A program made the position numbers and the translations under genes. A DNA stretch of 64,000 nucleotides from Lasiosphaeria ovina (Eukaryota > Ascomycota > Sordariomycetes > Sordariales > Lasiosphaeriaceae). Below, in pieces: positions 44,463 to 54,976 of this stretch (position 1 is the stretch's first letter; every line of letters begins with the position of its first letter). Location: the NCBI GenBank assembly GCA_033439765.1, contig JAULSN010000006.1, positions 558,001-622,000 on the forward strand. Reading direction: 5' to 3'. The notes beneath the pieces were generated by a model, which was not told the DNA's origin, searched no databases, and was given only the letters and a program-made list of their open reading frames with translations.

Positions 44463-47400
44463 CTAGGGCGAGCGTTGGAACAGCTGATTGCCTTGGCCGC
44501 CGTCTTGGCCGCCGTCTTGGTCGTCTTGGTCGTCTTGGCCGTCGCCTTCGCCATCACCTCGCCCGAGAACAGCACCAACAGCCCGCAACGAGCTCCGCTC
44601 CTTCTGCGGCACGGGGGTCGCCAACACGACCGTTTCGACGCCGGCCGGGCTCAGCTCCTCGGGTCCCATTGGAAGGCTGTCGACGTCAATCTCGACATCG
44701 AGGAGGCTCTTGAGGATCACTCCGCAGCCGGCCTTGGACATGACCTCGTTGGCTTCCTTGCACAGCTCTGAGCAGACGCACTCGATGCACCCCTTGTCGC
44801 AGCGGCACGCCGTTACACGCTCCAGCGCCTGGCGGAGGAGCAGATCTATGAACTCAAACGCCTTGGTATTGATCCCTGAACCGCCCGCGCCCCCCTTTGC
44901 ATCATAGAACGTCAACCGTGCCGGTCGTTTTCTCCGCGTCTCCCTCTTGGCGAACTCCTTAAGGCTGTTCTTGCACTCGGTTCGCACATCGCCGGGCATG
45001 CTGATGACAAAGTTGGGCATCAGGCTCATGATGGCGTGTTGCGCAGAATGGATCGAGCCGGCAACGTGGAGACGCCGCTCGACGAGTATGTCGAGCGCCC
45101 GCTTGGGCACATCGAGCCACGTGCCCTTGCTGTGGCGGATCACGGGCGGGTTGTCGACCTGTACGGCGTCCAGGACGCGGTTGTTCCGGTCCACCTTGAA
45201 GAAGCCAAAGACGACCTGCGTGATCTTGATGGCGCCGTAATATGCGCTGGATCGCGACCCCGCGATGCGCTTGATGGCCTCCGTCTCGACGGGGTCGATG
45301 TCCGTGTAATCGCGCTGGGTTGTTGTCCAGTCCACTTTGACCCTCTCAACCCGGGCCATCTTCTTCTCTGCGTTAAAATCCCTGACCAGGTATTTTTCGC
45401 CCTGGTGCAGGAAAATTGCGCCGTCGTAGATGGTGAAGGTAGCCCGCGATGCCTCCAGCTCCTCAAGCACGATATTCCTGCCGTATGTGATGTCGACAAT
45501 GGCGAAATGGTCTTCCTCGGTATCTCGAATAGAGACGAAGCGCGAAGGCTGCGGCCGGAACCTGTCGTGGCAGTGAAAAAAGCCCGTGTCGTCCTGGACC
45601 AGGCGCTCTTTGCAGACCAAAGCAAGATCCTTGCCAAAATATCCGGCGTCTTGGGCGGGCCGGATGGGCATTTCGTATGCTGCACACTGAATATGGCCCT
45701 CCCTGACGAGCATGTTGTCTAGATCCACCTGCAGCGAGCCGTTGGGCTTGGTGAAGAGCTCGTCTGGGTTTTGCATGTAATGTTGGTCAGTCGCGAAGCA
45801 GTCGCCCACCAATACTGACAGCGAGTCCTTATTCCTGCGCCCGGCTCTCCCGCTCTGCTGTCTGAGGTTGGCAATAGTATAAGGAAAACCCCAGGTCATA
45901 ACACAGTCCAGGGTGCCAATATCGATGCCGAGCTCCAAGGCGGTGGTAGAGACGATGCCCATGAGCTTCCCCTCAAACATCTCCGTCTCTATCCGCCGGC
46001 GGTCCTGAGCAGTATAGCCGCCGCGGTAGCCCATCACCCGAGACGTACAGTCTGCCCGCCCGAGAGTTTCCAGTTCGTGCTTGATCGCGCCGACCAGCTG
46101 TTCGCACTGCTTGCGGACTCTGCAAAAGGCGATGACACGGACGCCACGCAGGATCAGTTGGCAAAAGAGGCGGGAGCACTCAAAAAGCGCACTGCCACGC
46201 CCACTCGACGGATCTCCAGGATCTCTGTAAGGGGTGTTCCAGCAGAGGAATTCCTTGCGTCCTGAGAGAAAAGGAGGGAAGAGAAGAAAAAGATTAGCAA
46301 AAGCCATGATGCACCAGACTTTCCACTTGGGCAACTTACCAGATGGAGACCCGTCAAAATCAATCAGACGAACATCGTCGATGCCAAATATAGTCTCGAA
46401 ATGCTGCTTGGGATTCGCCACAGTTGCCGAACAGGAGATGAATTTTACATGTCGGTTCCCCACCGCCGCGCAGATGCGCCGAAGCCGCCTCATAACAAAG
46501 GCGACATGCGACCCCATGAGTCCGTTGTAGTAATGTAGCTCGTCGACCACGACATACTTGAGATTTTTCAAGAATGAGCGCCAGCGCACTTCCTGCGGTA
46601 GCATGGTAATATGTAGCATGTCCGGGTTCGTAAAGATGATTCGCGCCTCGTCACGGATGGTGTTCCTGTCGCTCATGGGGGTGTCGCCGTCGAACGTCTC
46701 GACGAGCATGTGCTCGAGGCCGGGCATGTAACTTATCATGTCCTTGAGACTCCTCTTTTGGTCCTGCGCTAGCGCCTTGGTGGGGAATATGTACATTGCT
46801 CGCGAGTTATGATCTTCCTCGAGGGCATGTAGCACCGGCAGCTGATATATAAGAGACTTGCCCGAGCTCGTCGAGGTCGACACGACAACGTTGTGGCCCT
46901 CGTGCAGGCTATTGATGGCCTCGGCCTGGTGGGCATAAAACCGCGTGATGCCTCTCGAGTTGTATAGAGCATTGACCATATCCTGGCTGAGGAGGAAGTC
47001 GAGATCTCCGTAGACGGCCTCCTGGGCCTCAAAGACGCGGTGACCGTCCGGCACAACCTGCCCCGTATACCACGGACTGTCTTTCAACTCTTGTACTATC
47101 TCGGCAATACTTTTGCGCTCGGTAGGAATGCTATCGGGCAATGAGCCCTTTAGGCCCGACCTCTGGGTTGACGCCTCACGCGAAACCGACGGACGGGGGA
47201 TTCTCAAGTCGGTCTCGCTCCTTAGTGCCATCTCCGGGTCGATCTTCTCAGCGACGCACCTGTTCAGAAACCGAGTGACAGCCTGAGCGAACTTTGTGTT
47301 GCGCTTCTCGATAAGAGCCGTCATCTGCTTCTGACTGAAGACTGGCAGCTTCAAGTCCTCGTCGCGCAGGCGGCGCACGGGTTTTGTGGGCTCGCCCGTC

Positions 47401-48161
47401 TTCCGGTGTTGGACCTGACGCTTGAGGTCCTCGTCAACGAACTCGAAGTACAGCACTTCCCTCCCGGCATCTACGGTCGTCGCCAACCCCTCGTTGCCGG
47501 TCACACCACCGACCGAGGCGTCAGGCGCAAGGGATTGAGAGGACCAGCCACGTTGGCGGCCTCTCTGGAAGGTGTCGTCTTTCTCGGCGCCCTTGGCATC
47601 GAGCTGGAGCATGAGCTCGTCCACGTATTCAAAGCGGATGCCCTCGGGACGCAGCGCGACAACGGCAGCCACGTCTTCGACGGTCAGGGCACGCTTGGTG
47701 TGCCTCTCGACAGCAGAGCGCATCGTGTCGAAAGTAGTCAACAGGTGCTTCCGCGTGGAGCAAAAGGTGAAGACGAGATTGAGGGCCCGGTGCGTCTTTT
47801 CCAGGGCCTTGAACCAGGCAGGCCATTCAATGGCACACTCTTCGGGGTTGCCATCTTTGGATGGAAGGGGAGGTGGTGGTGGTGGTGGCGGCGGAGCTGC
47901 TTTGCGCTTCCTCGACCGCCCTGCTGCTTCGCCGGCCGCTGTGTGGGACGGAGGGCCGTTGGCAGCACCGTCATCGTCAACGACACTGCTGCAGGGCGAC
48001 ACTGACATTCTGTCGGGCTCTGTTTCCGAGGCAGAAGGCAATGGGGGGCGGCGTCGCTTGAGCTTGGCAGGCGCCATGTCGTCGGGCCCCTCGAGGTTGA
48101 GGCCCCGGCTTATTGAGGGGTCGGTCCTTTTCGTAGCCCCCATAGTGATGTTCCTTTTCAT
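44463..48161 (-). CDS. HRQ1: RecQ4-like ATP-dependent DNA helicase Hrq1
   Basis: Two exons, 46340-48161... with the intron at 46262-46339 and the second exon 44463-46261, giving 1206 aa. The intron is 78 nt, has GTAAGT, a GCTAAT branch word and a CTCAG end, and lacks stops, so an unspliced reading of 1232 aa is also open; splicing joins DGSPSG to RKEFLCWNTP. The helicase core has Walker A STSSGKS (Lys435), the DEAH-box variant DELH (residues 540-543), SCSAT, and the C-terminal lobe with STTALELGIDIG and QQSGRAGRR. The far C-terminus has a Cys cluster (ACRCDKGCIECVC, then CGVILKSLL) typical of the MZB/DUF1998 region of Hrq1. Hrq1 unwinds DNA in crosslink repair and telomere upkeep. Three in-frame Met codons (48161, 48143, 48077) are possible starts. 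A ten-residue Pro run lies near residue 90. Confidence 0.9.
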   Translation of the reverse strand: MKRNITMGATKRTDPSISRGLNLEGPDDMAPAKLKRRRPPLPSASETEPDRMSVSPCSSVVDDDGAANGPPSHTAAGEAAGRSRKRKAAPPPPPPPPPLPSKDGNPEECAIEWPAWFKALEKTHRALNLVFTFCSTRKHLLTTFDTMRSAVERHTKRALTVEDVAAVVALRPEGIRFEYVDELMLQLDAKGAEKDDTFQRGRQRGWSSQSLAPDASVGGVTGNEGLATTVDAGREVLYFEFVDEDLKRQVQHRKTGEPTKPVRRLRDEDLKLPVFSQKQMTALIEKRNTKFAQAVTRFLNRCVAEKIDPEMALRSETDLRIPRPSVSREASTQRSGLKGSLPDSIPTERKSIAEIVQELKDSPWYTGQVVPDGHRVFEAQEAVYGDLDFLLSQDMVNALYNSRGITRFYAHQAEAINSLHEGHNVVVSTSTSSGKSLIYQLPVLHALEEDHNSRAMYIFPTKALAQDQKRSLKDMISYMPGLEHMLVETFDGDTPMSDRNTIRDEARIIFTNPDMLHITMLPQEVRWRSFLKNLKYVVVDELHYYNGLMGSHVAFVMRRLRRICAAVGNRHVKFISCSATVANPKQHFETIFGIDDVRLIDFDGSPSGKLPKWKVWCIMAFANLFLLFPPFLSGRKEFLCWNTPYRDPGDPSSGRGSALFECSRLFCQLILRGVRVIAFCRVRKQCEQLVGAIKHELETLGRADCTSRVMGYRGGYTAQDRRRIETEMFEGKLMGIVSTTALELGIDIGTLDCVMTWGFPYTIANLRQQSGRAGRRNKDSLSVLVGDCFATDQHYMQNPDELFTKPNGSLQVDLDNMLVREGHIQCAAYEMPIRPAQDAGYFGKDLALVCKERLVQDDTGFFHCHDRFRPQPSRFVSIRDTEEDHFAIVDITYGRNIVLEELEASRATFTIYDGAIFLHQGEKYLVRDFNAEKKMARVERVKVDWTTTQRDYTDIDPVETEAIKRIAGSRSSAYYGAIKITQVVFGFFKVDRNNRVLDAVQVDNPPVIRHSKGTWLDVPKRALDILVERRLHVAGSIHSAQHAIMSLMPNFVISMPGDVRTECKNSLKEFAKRETRRKRPARLTFYDAKGGAGGSGINTKAFEFIDLLLRQALERVTACRCDKGCIECVCSELCKEANEVMSKAGCGVILKSLLDVEIDVDSLPMGPEELSPAGVETVVLATPVPQKERSSLRAVGAVLGRGDGEGDGQDDQDDQDGGQDGGQGNQLFQRSP
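46262..46339 (-). other. 78-nt stop-free intron in HRQ1
   Basis: The segment starts GTAAGTTGCC and ends TTTTCTCTCAG on the transcribed strand, with GCTAAT about 30 nt before the end and a long pyrimidine tract. Its length is 26 codons and it has no stop, so retention would insert 26 hydrophobic residues between helicase lobes. Homology-like continuity (PSG-RKEFLCW) favours removal. Confidence 0.85.
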
Positions 48162-49674
48162 TATTATTTTTTATTGTGCGGCGAGCGTAGTGGCAACAGG
48201 TTATGTTGGCGGCGGGTTACATGCGGCCATCCACAAGAGAGAAAGCGGGCGAATTGCCCAGTAAGTTGTAGGCCGTCACGTTGGGAACAAAGCGCACTTG
48301 CCCTCGAAGCGAGTCGAAACCCTCAGCTGTGACGGCATAGGCATAAGGCGCCCCTGAAGCGCGAAAGTGGCGGGATAACACGTGCTCCAAATGCACTGCG
48401 AATTACCACACTAACCCTAAAATGTTTTGGCCGAGGAAGCCTGGAAGAGATAATAATTACTTTCTAATTGATAGAACGATGATAAGCATGGCATCGAGGC
48501 ACCCAGGTATAGGTATATATATGCTACACACCTCCTCGTCTGTCCTCTTCTGTTCTGTTCTCTTCGCTTTTCTTGCAGGACACAACAGCCCTCTGCATCT
48601 CCATCGTCATAGCAACAGATTCCTAAAACAATAGCCTATCGTGCGTGATGTTGGTTCCCAATGAATCCGCCCTTTCCCATCTCCCCCTGACCCCCCTTTG
48701 TTTAGCATCATGTATTTGCTTCACCCAACCACCCAGCCGCTTCATCAAAGACGAAAAAAGACCCAATCCCCCCCCCCGCCCCCACCAGGCTTTTTATCCA
48801 AAGCGCACGCAACAAGCCAGCCAGTCAGTCAGCCTCTACCCCGTAAACTAACCTAGGCAGGCAGGGAGATCGATCCCTCGAGGGCTTTTTGCCAAAAGAA
48901 AAAAAAAGAAAAAGGACAGAGAAAAACAAAAGGAAACAAAATCAAGATGAAGGAAGAAAGAAAATGTATCCATATTGTATGACCCCATCACTGCTACTGC
49001 CATTCCATGCCTAGCCATCTGCTACTATCCGCGTGCCGGTTTCCCAAGTCTCCATCTCGTTTCTCTCGAAAACACATGTTTATGCTAGCTCCCAGACTCC
49101 GCTCCTGCCATGACAAAAGAGAAATGCTGACGCGACTCTGCCTTCCATCTTTCCTTTCTTCTGAGAAAGATACAAAAAAAAAACCCCCCCAGGACTCAAG
49201 ACCAAGCTTGGTTTTGAGAAGATTGAGATGGGGAAGAAAAGAGCGGAGAGAAAAACAACGACCGAAGGGACGTCAAAGAGAGAATATTCGGGGGCCGAAG
49301 CAATATCAGTACCGCGGCGCTTATTGCATATCAAGAATGTCTCGCTTGTTGCTGCTGCTGCTGCTGCTGGGTGATGGGGATTGCTGTTTTGCTGCTTTAT
49401 TGTATTCAATATTTGGGTTTTTTTTTCTGCTTTTTGACTTTGTTTGCTTTCTCGCCCCTTTTTGCTTGCTTGCGCACCTTTTAATTTGGAATTGTCTGTT
49501 TCCGCCCGCCCCTTTTTTTGTTAAAAAGGAGAGAACCTGAGCTGTGTGCGGTGCATGCAATGCAACGCCAAAACCCCGAACAATCAAAACAAAAACAAAA
49601 ACAAAAACAAAAAAAGGGCCCGAGTCTATGGGCATCAAAGCATAAGACAAAAAGCAAAACCCCTCCCACGGCTC
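48162..49674. other. Spacer between HRQ1 5' end and RanBP1-domain gene 3' end
   Basis: About 1.5 kb between two minus-strand genes. It is pyrimidine- and purine-tract rich, with a poly-C run near 48769-48780, a CAG/CTG-like tract near 49350-49368, and a (CAAAAA)n array at about 49588-49614. No gene is seen. Confidence 0.5.
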
Positions 49675-51465
49675 TTAGATGTCTGCGAGCTGCTTCTTTA
49701 TCATCTCCACTTGCTGGATGAAGAGCGTGGCGTTTGCCTCGCTCATCTGCAGAAGGGAAAAAAAAAAAAGGTTAACGGGCTGTCACACGTCCAAGGGGAC
49801 AGGGGAGGGAGGGATGAACGAACCTTCATCTGAACTTGCTTCGCCTCGCTGCCTTCGAATGCCGTGAAGAGGATGTTGGCCGACTTGAGCTTCTGCGTGA
49901 GGTGGAAGGTCATGGCGGGCACGATGACCGTGTTGAGAATGACGCGTAACGTGTGGTCCTGGCGCATGATCAAACGAACATGCTTCCTCCCTTCGCTGTC
50001 GCCGCCCTCGTCGTCGTCCTCGAAGACCGACGCGTCAAACGAGCCCGGTATCACGTTCCCGTTGTCGTCCACGTCCACGTCCACGCTCGCCTTAGGCACG
50101 TTGATCTTCAACATGCCGGCGCCACGCTCCTTCCAGCCGACCCCCTTTTCCATCTGGAACATCTTGGCTCGGACCGTGAGGAGCGTGACCTCGCTGCTTT
50201 CGCCATTGTCGACCACGACTGTTGTGCGTCACGTGTTAGTAGGATGCTTCTTGCATATACACACAAACAACGGATAGAAGGAAAGAAATAAAGAGGGTCG
50301 TCTCACTCTTCTGTAACCGTGGCTGCTTTTTCTTGTCGTCGAGACTTGAAGAACCCGCAGCCCTGGACTCGTCCTTATCGGTTCCAGCTGTGGCGTCCTT
50401 CTTCTCGTCGCTGTCAGATCCCGCCTCGGCTCCCTTAGAGCTGCTGGCATCGTCCTCATCTCCAGCCGTCTCCTCTTCCTCGTTATCGCTCTCTGGCGCG
50501 CCAAAGGGCTTCGCCGGCTTGCCGCTCCGGAGGGTGTCGCCTGGCTTGCCAAAGGAGCCGCCGAGCCGTGACCCCTTAAGCACGCTCGCACCGCTTCCGC
50601 CAGGGCGCCCGCCTAGTACGCTGCCGAAGGCGCTACCAAACGCCGACCCGCTGCCGCTGCCGCCGAGCTTCCCGTTGAGGCCTCCGAATGGGGACGCTGT
50701 GGCTGCGGCACCGCCGAAAGTGAGCTTGGGTGGTGATGTTGAGGGAGCGGCGCCGGACGCAGGCTTCTGGCCCCCGAGAACGCTGAAGGGCGACGAAGAT
50801 CCCATGGACGAGGACCCGAACAGGCTGGTCTTCCCGCTGCCCAGCGCCCCAAAGGGCGAGGCCGACTGGCTGGCGAGCTTGGCGAACCCGGAGCTCGCGA
50901 AGGCGGATGTTGATGAAGTCTGGGGCTTTGCTCCTTCGGCCTTCTTCGAGCCATCCGACTCGGATGTCTTCTCCTTGCCCGATTCCTCCTTCGCATCTTG
51001 GTCTTCTGCTTGGCCGTCGCGCGCGCGCTTCTTCTCTGGCTCGGATCGGTCTGTCCGGTCCTGCGCCGCGCTGGCGCTGGGAACGGGCTCGCTGGGGGCG
51101 GAGGCGTCCTTGGAAGAGCCGTCGGCTGCGTCGTCCTTGTGCTCTTCAAGTTCATCGTGCGCTCTCTTCTTCTTGGGGGAGGCCACTTGCGCCTTCAACT
51201 CGTCGCTCACAGCGTCGCCCACGTCGGCGTCGGGCGTGGCTGTCCGGGGTGGGGCCTTGTCTTTTGGCGTGCTGTCATCGTCATCGGAGCTGCTCTTTTC
51301 GTCCTGCGACGAAGACTTGTCCCGCTGTGATACATCTGCGTCCTTCTCCGAGAGACCTGTTCGCTTGAGCTCGCGCCGCGCAGCTGTGGTCTCGGCATCC
51401 TCCTTTATGGGCGCGGCGTCGACTGTGTCGGAAATGTCGCTGGTGTTGTGTGGGTCGTCGGCCAT
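49675..51465 (-). CDS. RanBP1-domain nuclear protein (Yrb2/Hba1/Nup50-like)
   Basis: Three exons: 50307-51465, 49824-50218 and 49675-49746, giving 541 aa. The ATG at 51465 is chosen because the upstream extension of the frame is hydrophobic and unlike the rest. The first 230 residues are highly charged and disordered, with basic patches (SPKKKRAHDE, EPKKRARD-like) that resemble nuclear localisation signals. Residues about 240-360 hold Phe-Gly and related repeats (SPFGALGSGK, SLFGSSS, SPFGGL, GSAFG) of the nucleoporin sort. A RanBP1-type domain follows from about 385 (VVVDNGESSEVTLLTVRAK, FQMEKGVGWKERGAG, RLIMRQDHTLRVILN). The tail exon encodes a short helix (NATLFIQQVEMIKKQLADI). Together these match fungal Yrb2/Hba1 proteins, cofactors of Crm1-dependent nuclear export that bind Ran-GTP. 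Nup2-type nucleoporins are the alternative. Confidence 0.85.
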
Positions 51466-52968
51466 GATGTCAGAAGTTGTTTGGTTTTCGCGGTGAAGCG
51501 GCGGCGTAGGAGCGTCACCCGCAGCGAGGCTTCGTTCGAGCCAGGGACTAGGTAATCCAATCTCTGCAAGCCCCCTTGGAAACCAAAAAGCGAGCCTGGG
51601 TGGTGGCGTAGCAAGCGCAGGAGCGGCCAGAGTGGTACGGAGTAACAACCTAAGTAAGAGGGACAACAAGAGTGGAAGGGCTTCTCACGCGACGCCCGCA
51701 AAAGGCTCAAAGCTGCTGCTGCTTGCTGCTGCTAGAGAGCGGTGCAAGAATTCCCCACGGCAGCCTTTGTATTGAAAACTGGGGAAATTTCCCAGAGTTA
51801 ATACCCGTTGTCGCGCTTGGGTCGCGAATGGATACCCAGGCCAATGATCGAATCAGGTTCAATAGGACGGGCAAGCAGGTGCAGAGACAGTAGGCGCTGG
51901 AATGAAATGCATTGGCTCGCATCGGGAGAAAGTGCCATATTGTGCGGGCTCCGGTGCGGGGCATCCGCGCTCCCAGGGACCTGTTAGTTGCGACGCGACG
52001 AGCGGTGGGCCTCCAGATAGGCTGGGGCTGGGGCGTTCGGCACTGATAACGCACGCAGCCGCAGTGAGTTAATTTTGGGTGCCAGTTTGGGCGCCCAAGG
52101 TCAGGTCGTTTGGAAAGTGAGCCTATTGTGATGCGCGAATGCTGCACGTCATTGGATGTTCTAGGCACCGGAGCCCTCCACGAACAGACACATCGCCTGG
52201 GCATCTTCCGCTTTCTGACCAAGTCAAGTCCGCGTCTCAAAAAAGCAAAGTGACTCGTTTTACAAATAAGGAAAAAAGAAGGAAAAACATTTGCTAATCT
52301 GCCTGACGGAGTATATGTTGGTGAATTCATACCCAAGATACTCCGTACATACACCGAGTCAGGCACGCACTCAACCGTACCTATGTTGCTACCTTATCCA
52401 CCCCGCGTACACTATGTCTTCTTGTTTAGCGCAGTAAGGTAGGCAGTACTGTACACAGGTAAGGCCACCCAATTTATAGGTATATACTACCACGTTGAAA
52501 AAGTACCGGCACTGTCAGAGAGCCGTCCGCCAAGGCATATTGGGCTTTGCCGGTGACTATCAATCGTGTTGCTTATATGTGAAATGCACGGGCACTCATG
52601 AAGGAACATGGCAGACACAGGAACTGGGCTGAAATTGTTTCCCGCCAGATATCGAAACAGCTTCAGTCTCAACTTTGATGTCTTGCCCAAAGTAATGTTT
52701 GTGAAAAGCCTTGTGAAGATTGAACTAGCGTCTAGCGTATCCTAGTGCGCAGAGATAAAACAAACAACGAGATAGCACATAATTAAGGGGTAGGTATTGT
52801 ACCAGAACAATAACGGATGTGAACCCTACTCGAACAATAGGCTGTGTCCATGGCGCCAAAGCAGCAACCGTAATCAAGAAATAAAAAAAATAAAATGAGA
52901 ATAGAATGTAGGAAAAAAGTAAATAGATGAAGGGATATGATCGTATGTGGCGGATGATATCGGAACAT
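51466..52968. other. Intergenic region upstream of RanBP1-domain gene
   Basis: About 1.5 kb holding the promoter of the RanBP1-domain gene on the left and the 3' flank of the repeat membrane protein gene on the right. Short TACGTAC and GGTAGG words occur near 52330-52460. No gene is seen. Confidence 0.5.
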
Positions 52969-54976
52969 CTATTCCCTGGCGTCACCCAAGATCTTCTCGT
53001 CGCCGCCTCCGGAATTCACGATGCTGCTGGGCATATACTGGAGCCCATCGGCAACAACTTGTCCGTCTAGCTCGCCCTGGCTGAACTCATAGGCTGGCGG
53101 ATCCTCGGTATTGCTCTCGACCGAGGACATTAGGTGGGCAAAACTGGCATTCGGACTCGGCGGTGGCGGCATCGACTTGTGTTGCGTGAGAGCGCGCCCC
53201 TCCTCGGCAGCGACCATGCTATCCACCAACTCGGCTGCGGCGCGGAAGGACGCGATTTCTTGCGCCAACGTACCCTCATCATGCTCAAAGCCTTCGTCGT
53301 GCAGCATGGCGGCCTTCTCGTCCTCATAGACAGGGAGTTGGCGCCGTCCATAGGACCACCTGCCAAAGAAATCGCGGCAGCTTTGACGACGCGCAGCCCG
53401 CCGCTCGGCGCAAAGTCGACTGCACCTGGCTGTTCGGCGCTTACGCAGTAACGCAACCACCAAGATGAAAGCAAGCGCTATAGTCAAAAACACCGCGTTT
53501 CTAGCCCTATGGCTTTTTGGAGGGGCATACTGTGATGGGGTTAGGCACCAGACCGTATTCGCTAGGAATTGAAGACTCACAGATGGCATATGTCCATCAA
53601 TCGGGAGGAAATGAAAAAGAGGAGCTCCGCCTAGTCCGTTGCTTAGATGATGTGGTTTGTGATCGGGGCGCCTAGGAGGAGGCCAATCTCTATCCGGTCC
53701 GTCACCTGGAACTGGGCGGCGGCTCGGAGGCTGTTCTCTGTCTGGCACATCGCCAGGATGGCTCGGGCGACGGCGCGGCGGCCACTCTCTGTCCGGTCCG
53801 TCGCCAGGATGTGCCGGGCGGCCATGTGGCGGCCAGGCTTCATCTGGCCCGTCGCCTGGACCCGGGCGCCGGTGCGGCGGGTGTCCTCTGTCCGGTCCAT
53901 CGCCAGGATGACCGGGCCGGCGATGTGGCGGCCAATCTCTGTGCGGCCCGTCGCCCGGATGTGCCGGGCGGCCATGTGGCGGCCAGTCTTCATCTGGCCC
54001 GTCACCTGGGCCCGGGCGCCGGTGCGGTGGATGGTCTCTGTCCGGATCGTCGCTAGGATGGCCGGGGCGGCGATGTGGGGGCCAATCTCTGTGCGGCCCG
54101 TCACCGGGGTGTTTGCCGGGACGATGGTGCGGCGGAGGATCGCATCTGCAGAAAGGAGGTGGGTGGCGACCGAACGGAGGAGGATGGTGGGGCCGGCGCC
54201 AGGGAGGATGCGGGAACGTATGATTGCCGTGAGTGTGGTTTCCATGATGAGGGTGCCACCAGGGAGGATGTGGGAAGGTATGGTTGCCATGCGTGTGGTT
54301 TCCGTGATGGGGGTGCCACCAAGGGGGATGTGGAAAGGTGTGATTGCCATGCGTGTGGTTGCCGTGATGTGGGAACTTTGGGCAATGGGGATGCTTGGGG
54401 TGTCTGAAATGCGGCCACCTTCCCCGATGTCCGCCATAGGAAGCCTCGTCCTCATCGTCGCCTCCGTAGAGGGAGGCGGCGGCGTCGCTAGCTTTTCTCC
54501 AGATCGATTTCAGAGCGCACTTTAGGCCACTGCAGTCACTAGCCACTGTCACAACAGGGAATATCTCCTCGAGGTACATTTCCCTCATGACAATCTCATC
54601 CTGAAGCTCGGCCAGCTGCATTCTCAGCAGCTCCAACTCGCTTAGCACCTCGAAGGGGATGAGGGTCTGCGTTGTTGTTAGCACCAACATCAATAGCATG
54701 CCGGAGTGATGGACCTTACTTCATCATAATCCTCAGCCGGTTCCTGAAGAGTTGGTTCCAATGGAGGGGAATCGGAAACTGGTACAGCTGATTACAATGT
54801 CCGAGTTACCAATTAGTCATGCAATGGGACAGCCAGTCTGGAGCATCAAGAGGGAGCTCCGTACCTAGACGGTCCTCAACAATGAGGAGCTCAGCAGTAG
54901 AGAGCTCGAGAGAAGCTGACGCCGTTAGGTCCAGTGCTGTCACCAGCAAGAGCGCGGCTGCTGGAAGACCGCGCAT
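52969..54976 (-). CDS. Unrecognised single-pass membrane protein with two tandem-repeat arrays
   Basis: Exons 54865-54976, 54720-54778, 53581-54666 and 52969-53529, giving 605 aa; the last intron (51 nt) has no stop and keeps frame. The N-terminus is a signal peptide (LPAAALLLVTALDLTASA). A conserved-looking helical part follows (FEVLSELELLRMQLAELQDE, then SDCSGLKCALKSIWRKA). Next come three copies of a 20-residue unit (HGNHTHGNHTFPHPPWWHPH type) with two NHT N-glycosylation sites each, then about nine copies of a 16-17 residue unit (PPHRRPGHPGDGPDRDW type). A membrane helix (AVFLTIALAFILVVALL) precedes a basic stop-transfer patch and a cytosolic tail of about 170 residues with Pro/Ser/Glu-rich end. 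The predicted topology puts the repeats outside the cell or in a lumen. I do not recognise the family; adhesion, metal binding by the His-rich units or a surface sensor are only guesses. Confidence 0.75.
53660..54080 (-). repeat. Coding minisatellite: 48-51 bp units in 150-bp higher-order repeats
   Basis: Within the membrane protein gene, about nine 48- or 51-bp units encode PPHRRPGHPGDGPDRDW variants. The order of unit lengths is 17-16-17 residues and repeats as a 50-residue (150-bp) block, with two clear blocks and a third more diverged one. This shows growth by block duplication. Confidence 0.85.
54208..54396 (-). repeat. Three 60-bp direct repeats encoding HGNHT units
   Basis: Three nearly identical 60-bp units in the same gene encode the His/Asn-rich 20-residue repeat. 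The copies differ by a few bases only; the third replaces WWHPH by WRRPH. Confidence 0.85.

Noticed and set aside
53643..54525. Long open frames in two other readings of the membrane-protein repeats (270 and 292 codons)
   Set aside because: A stop-free repeat unit whose length is a multiple of three stays open in several frames. The called frame has the signal peptide, membrane helix and correct splice phases.
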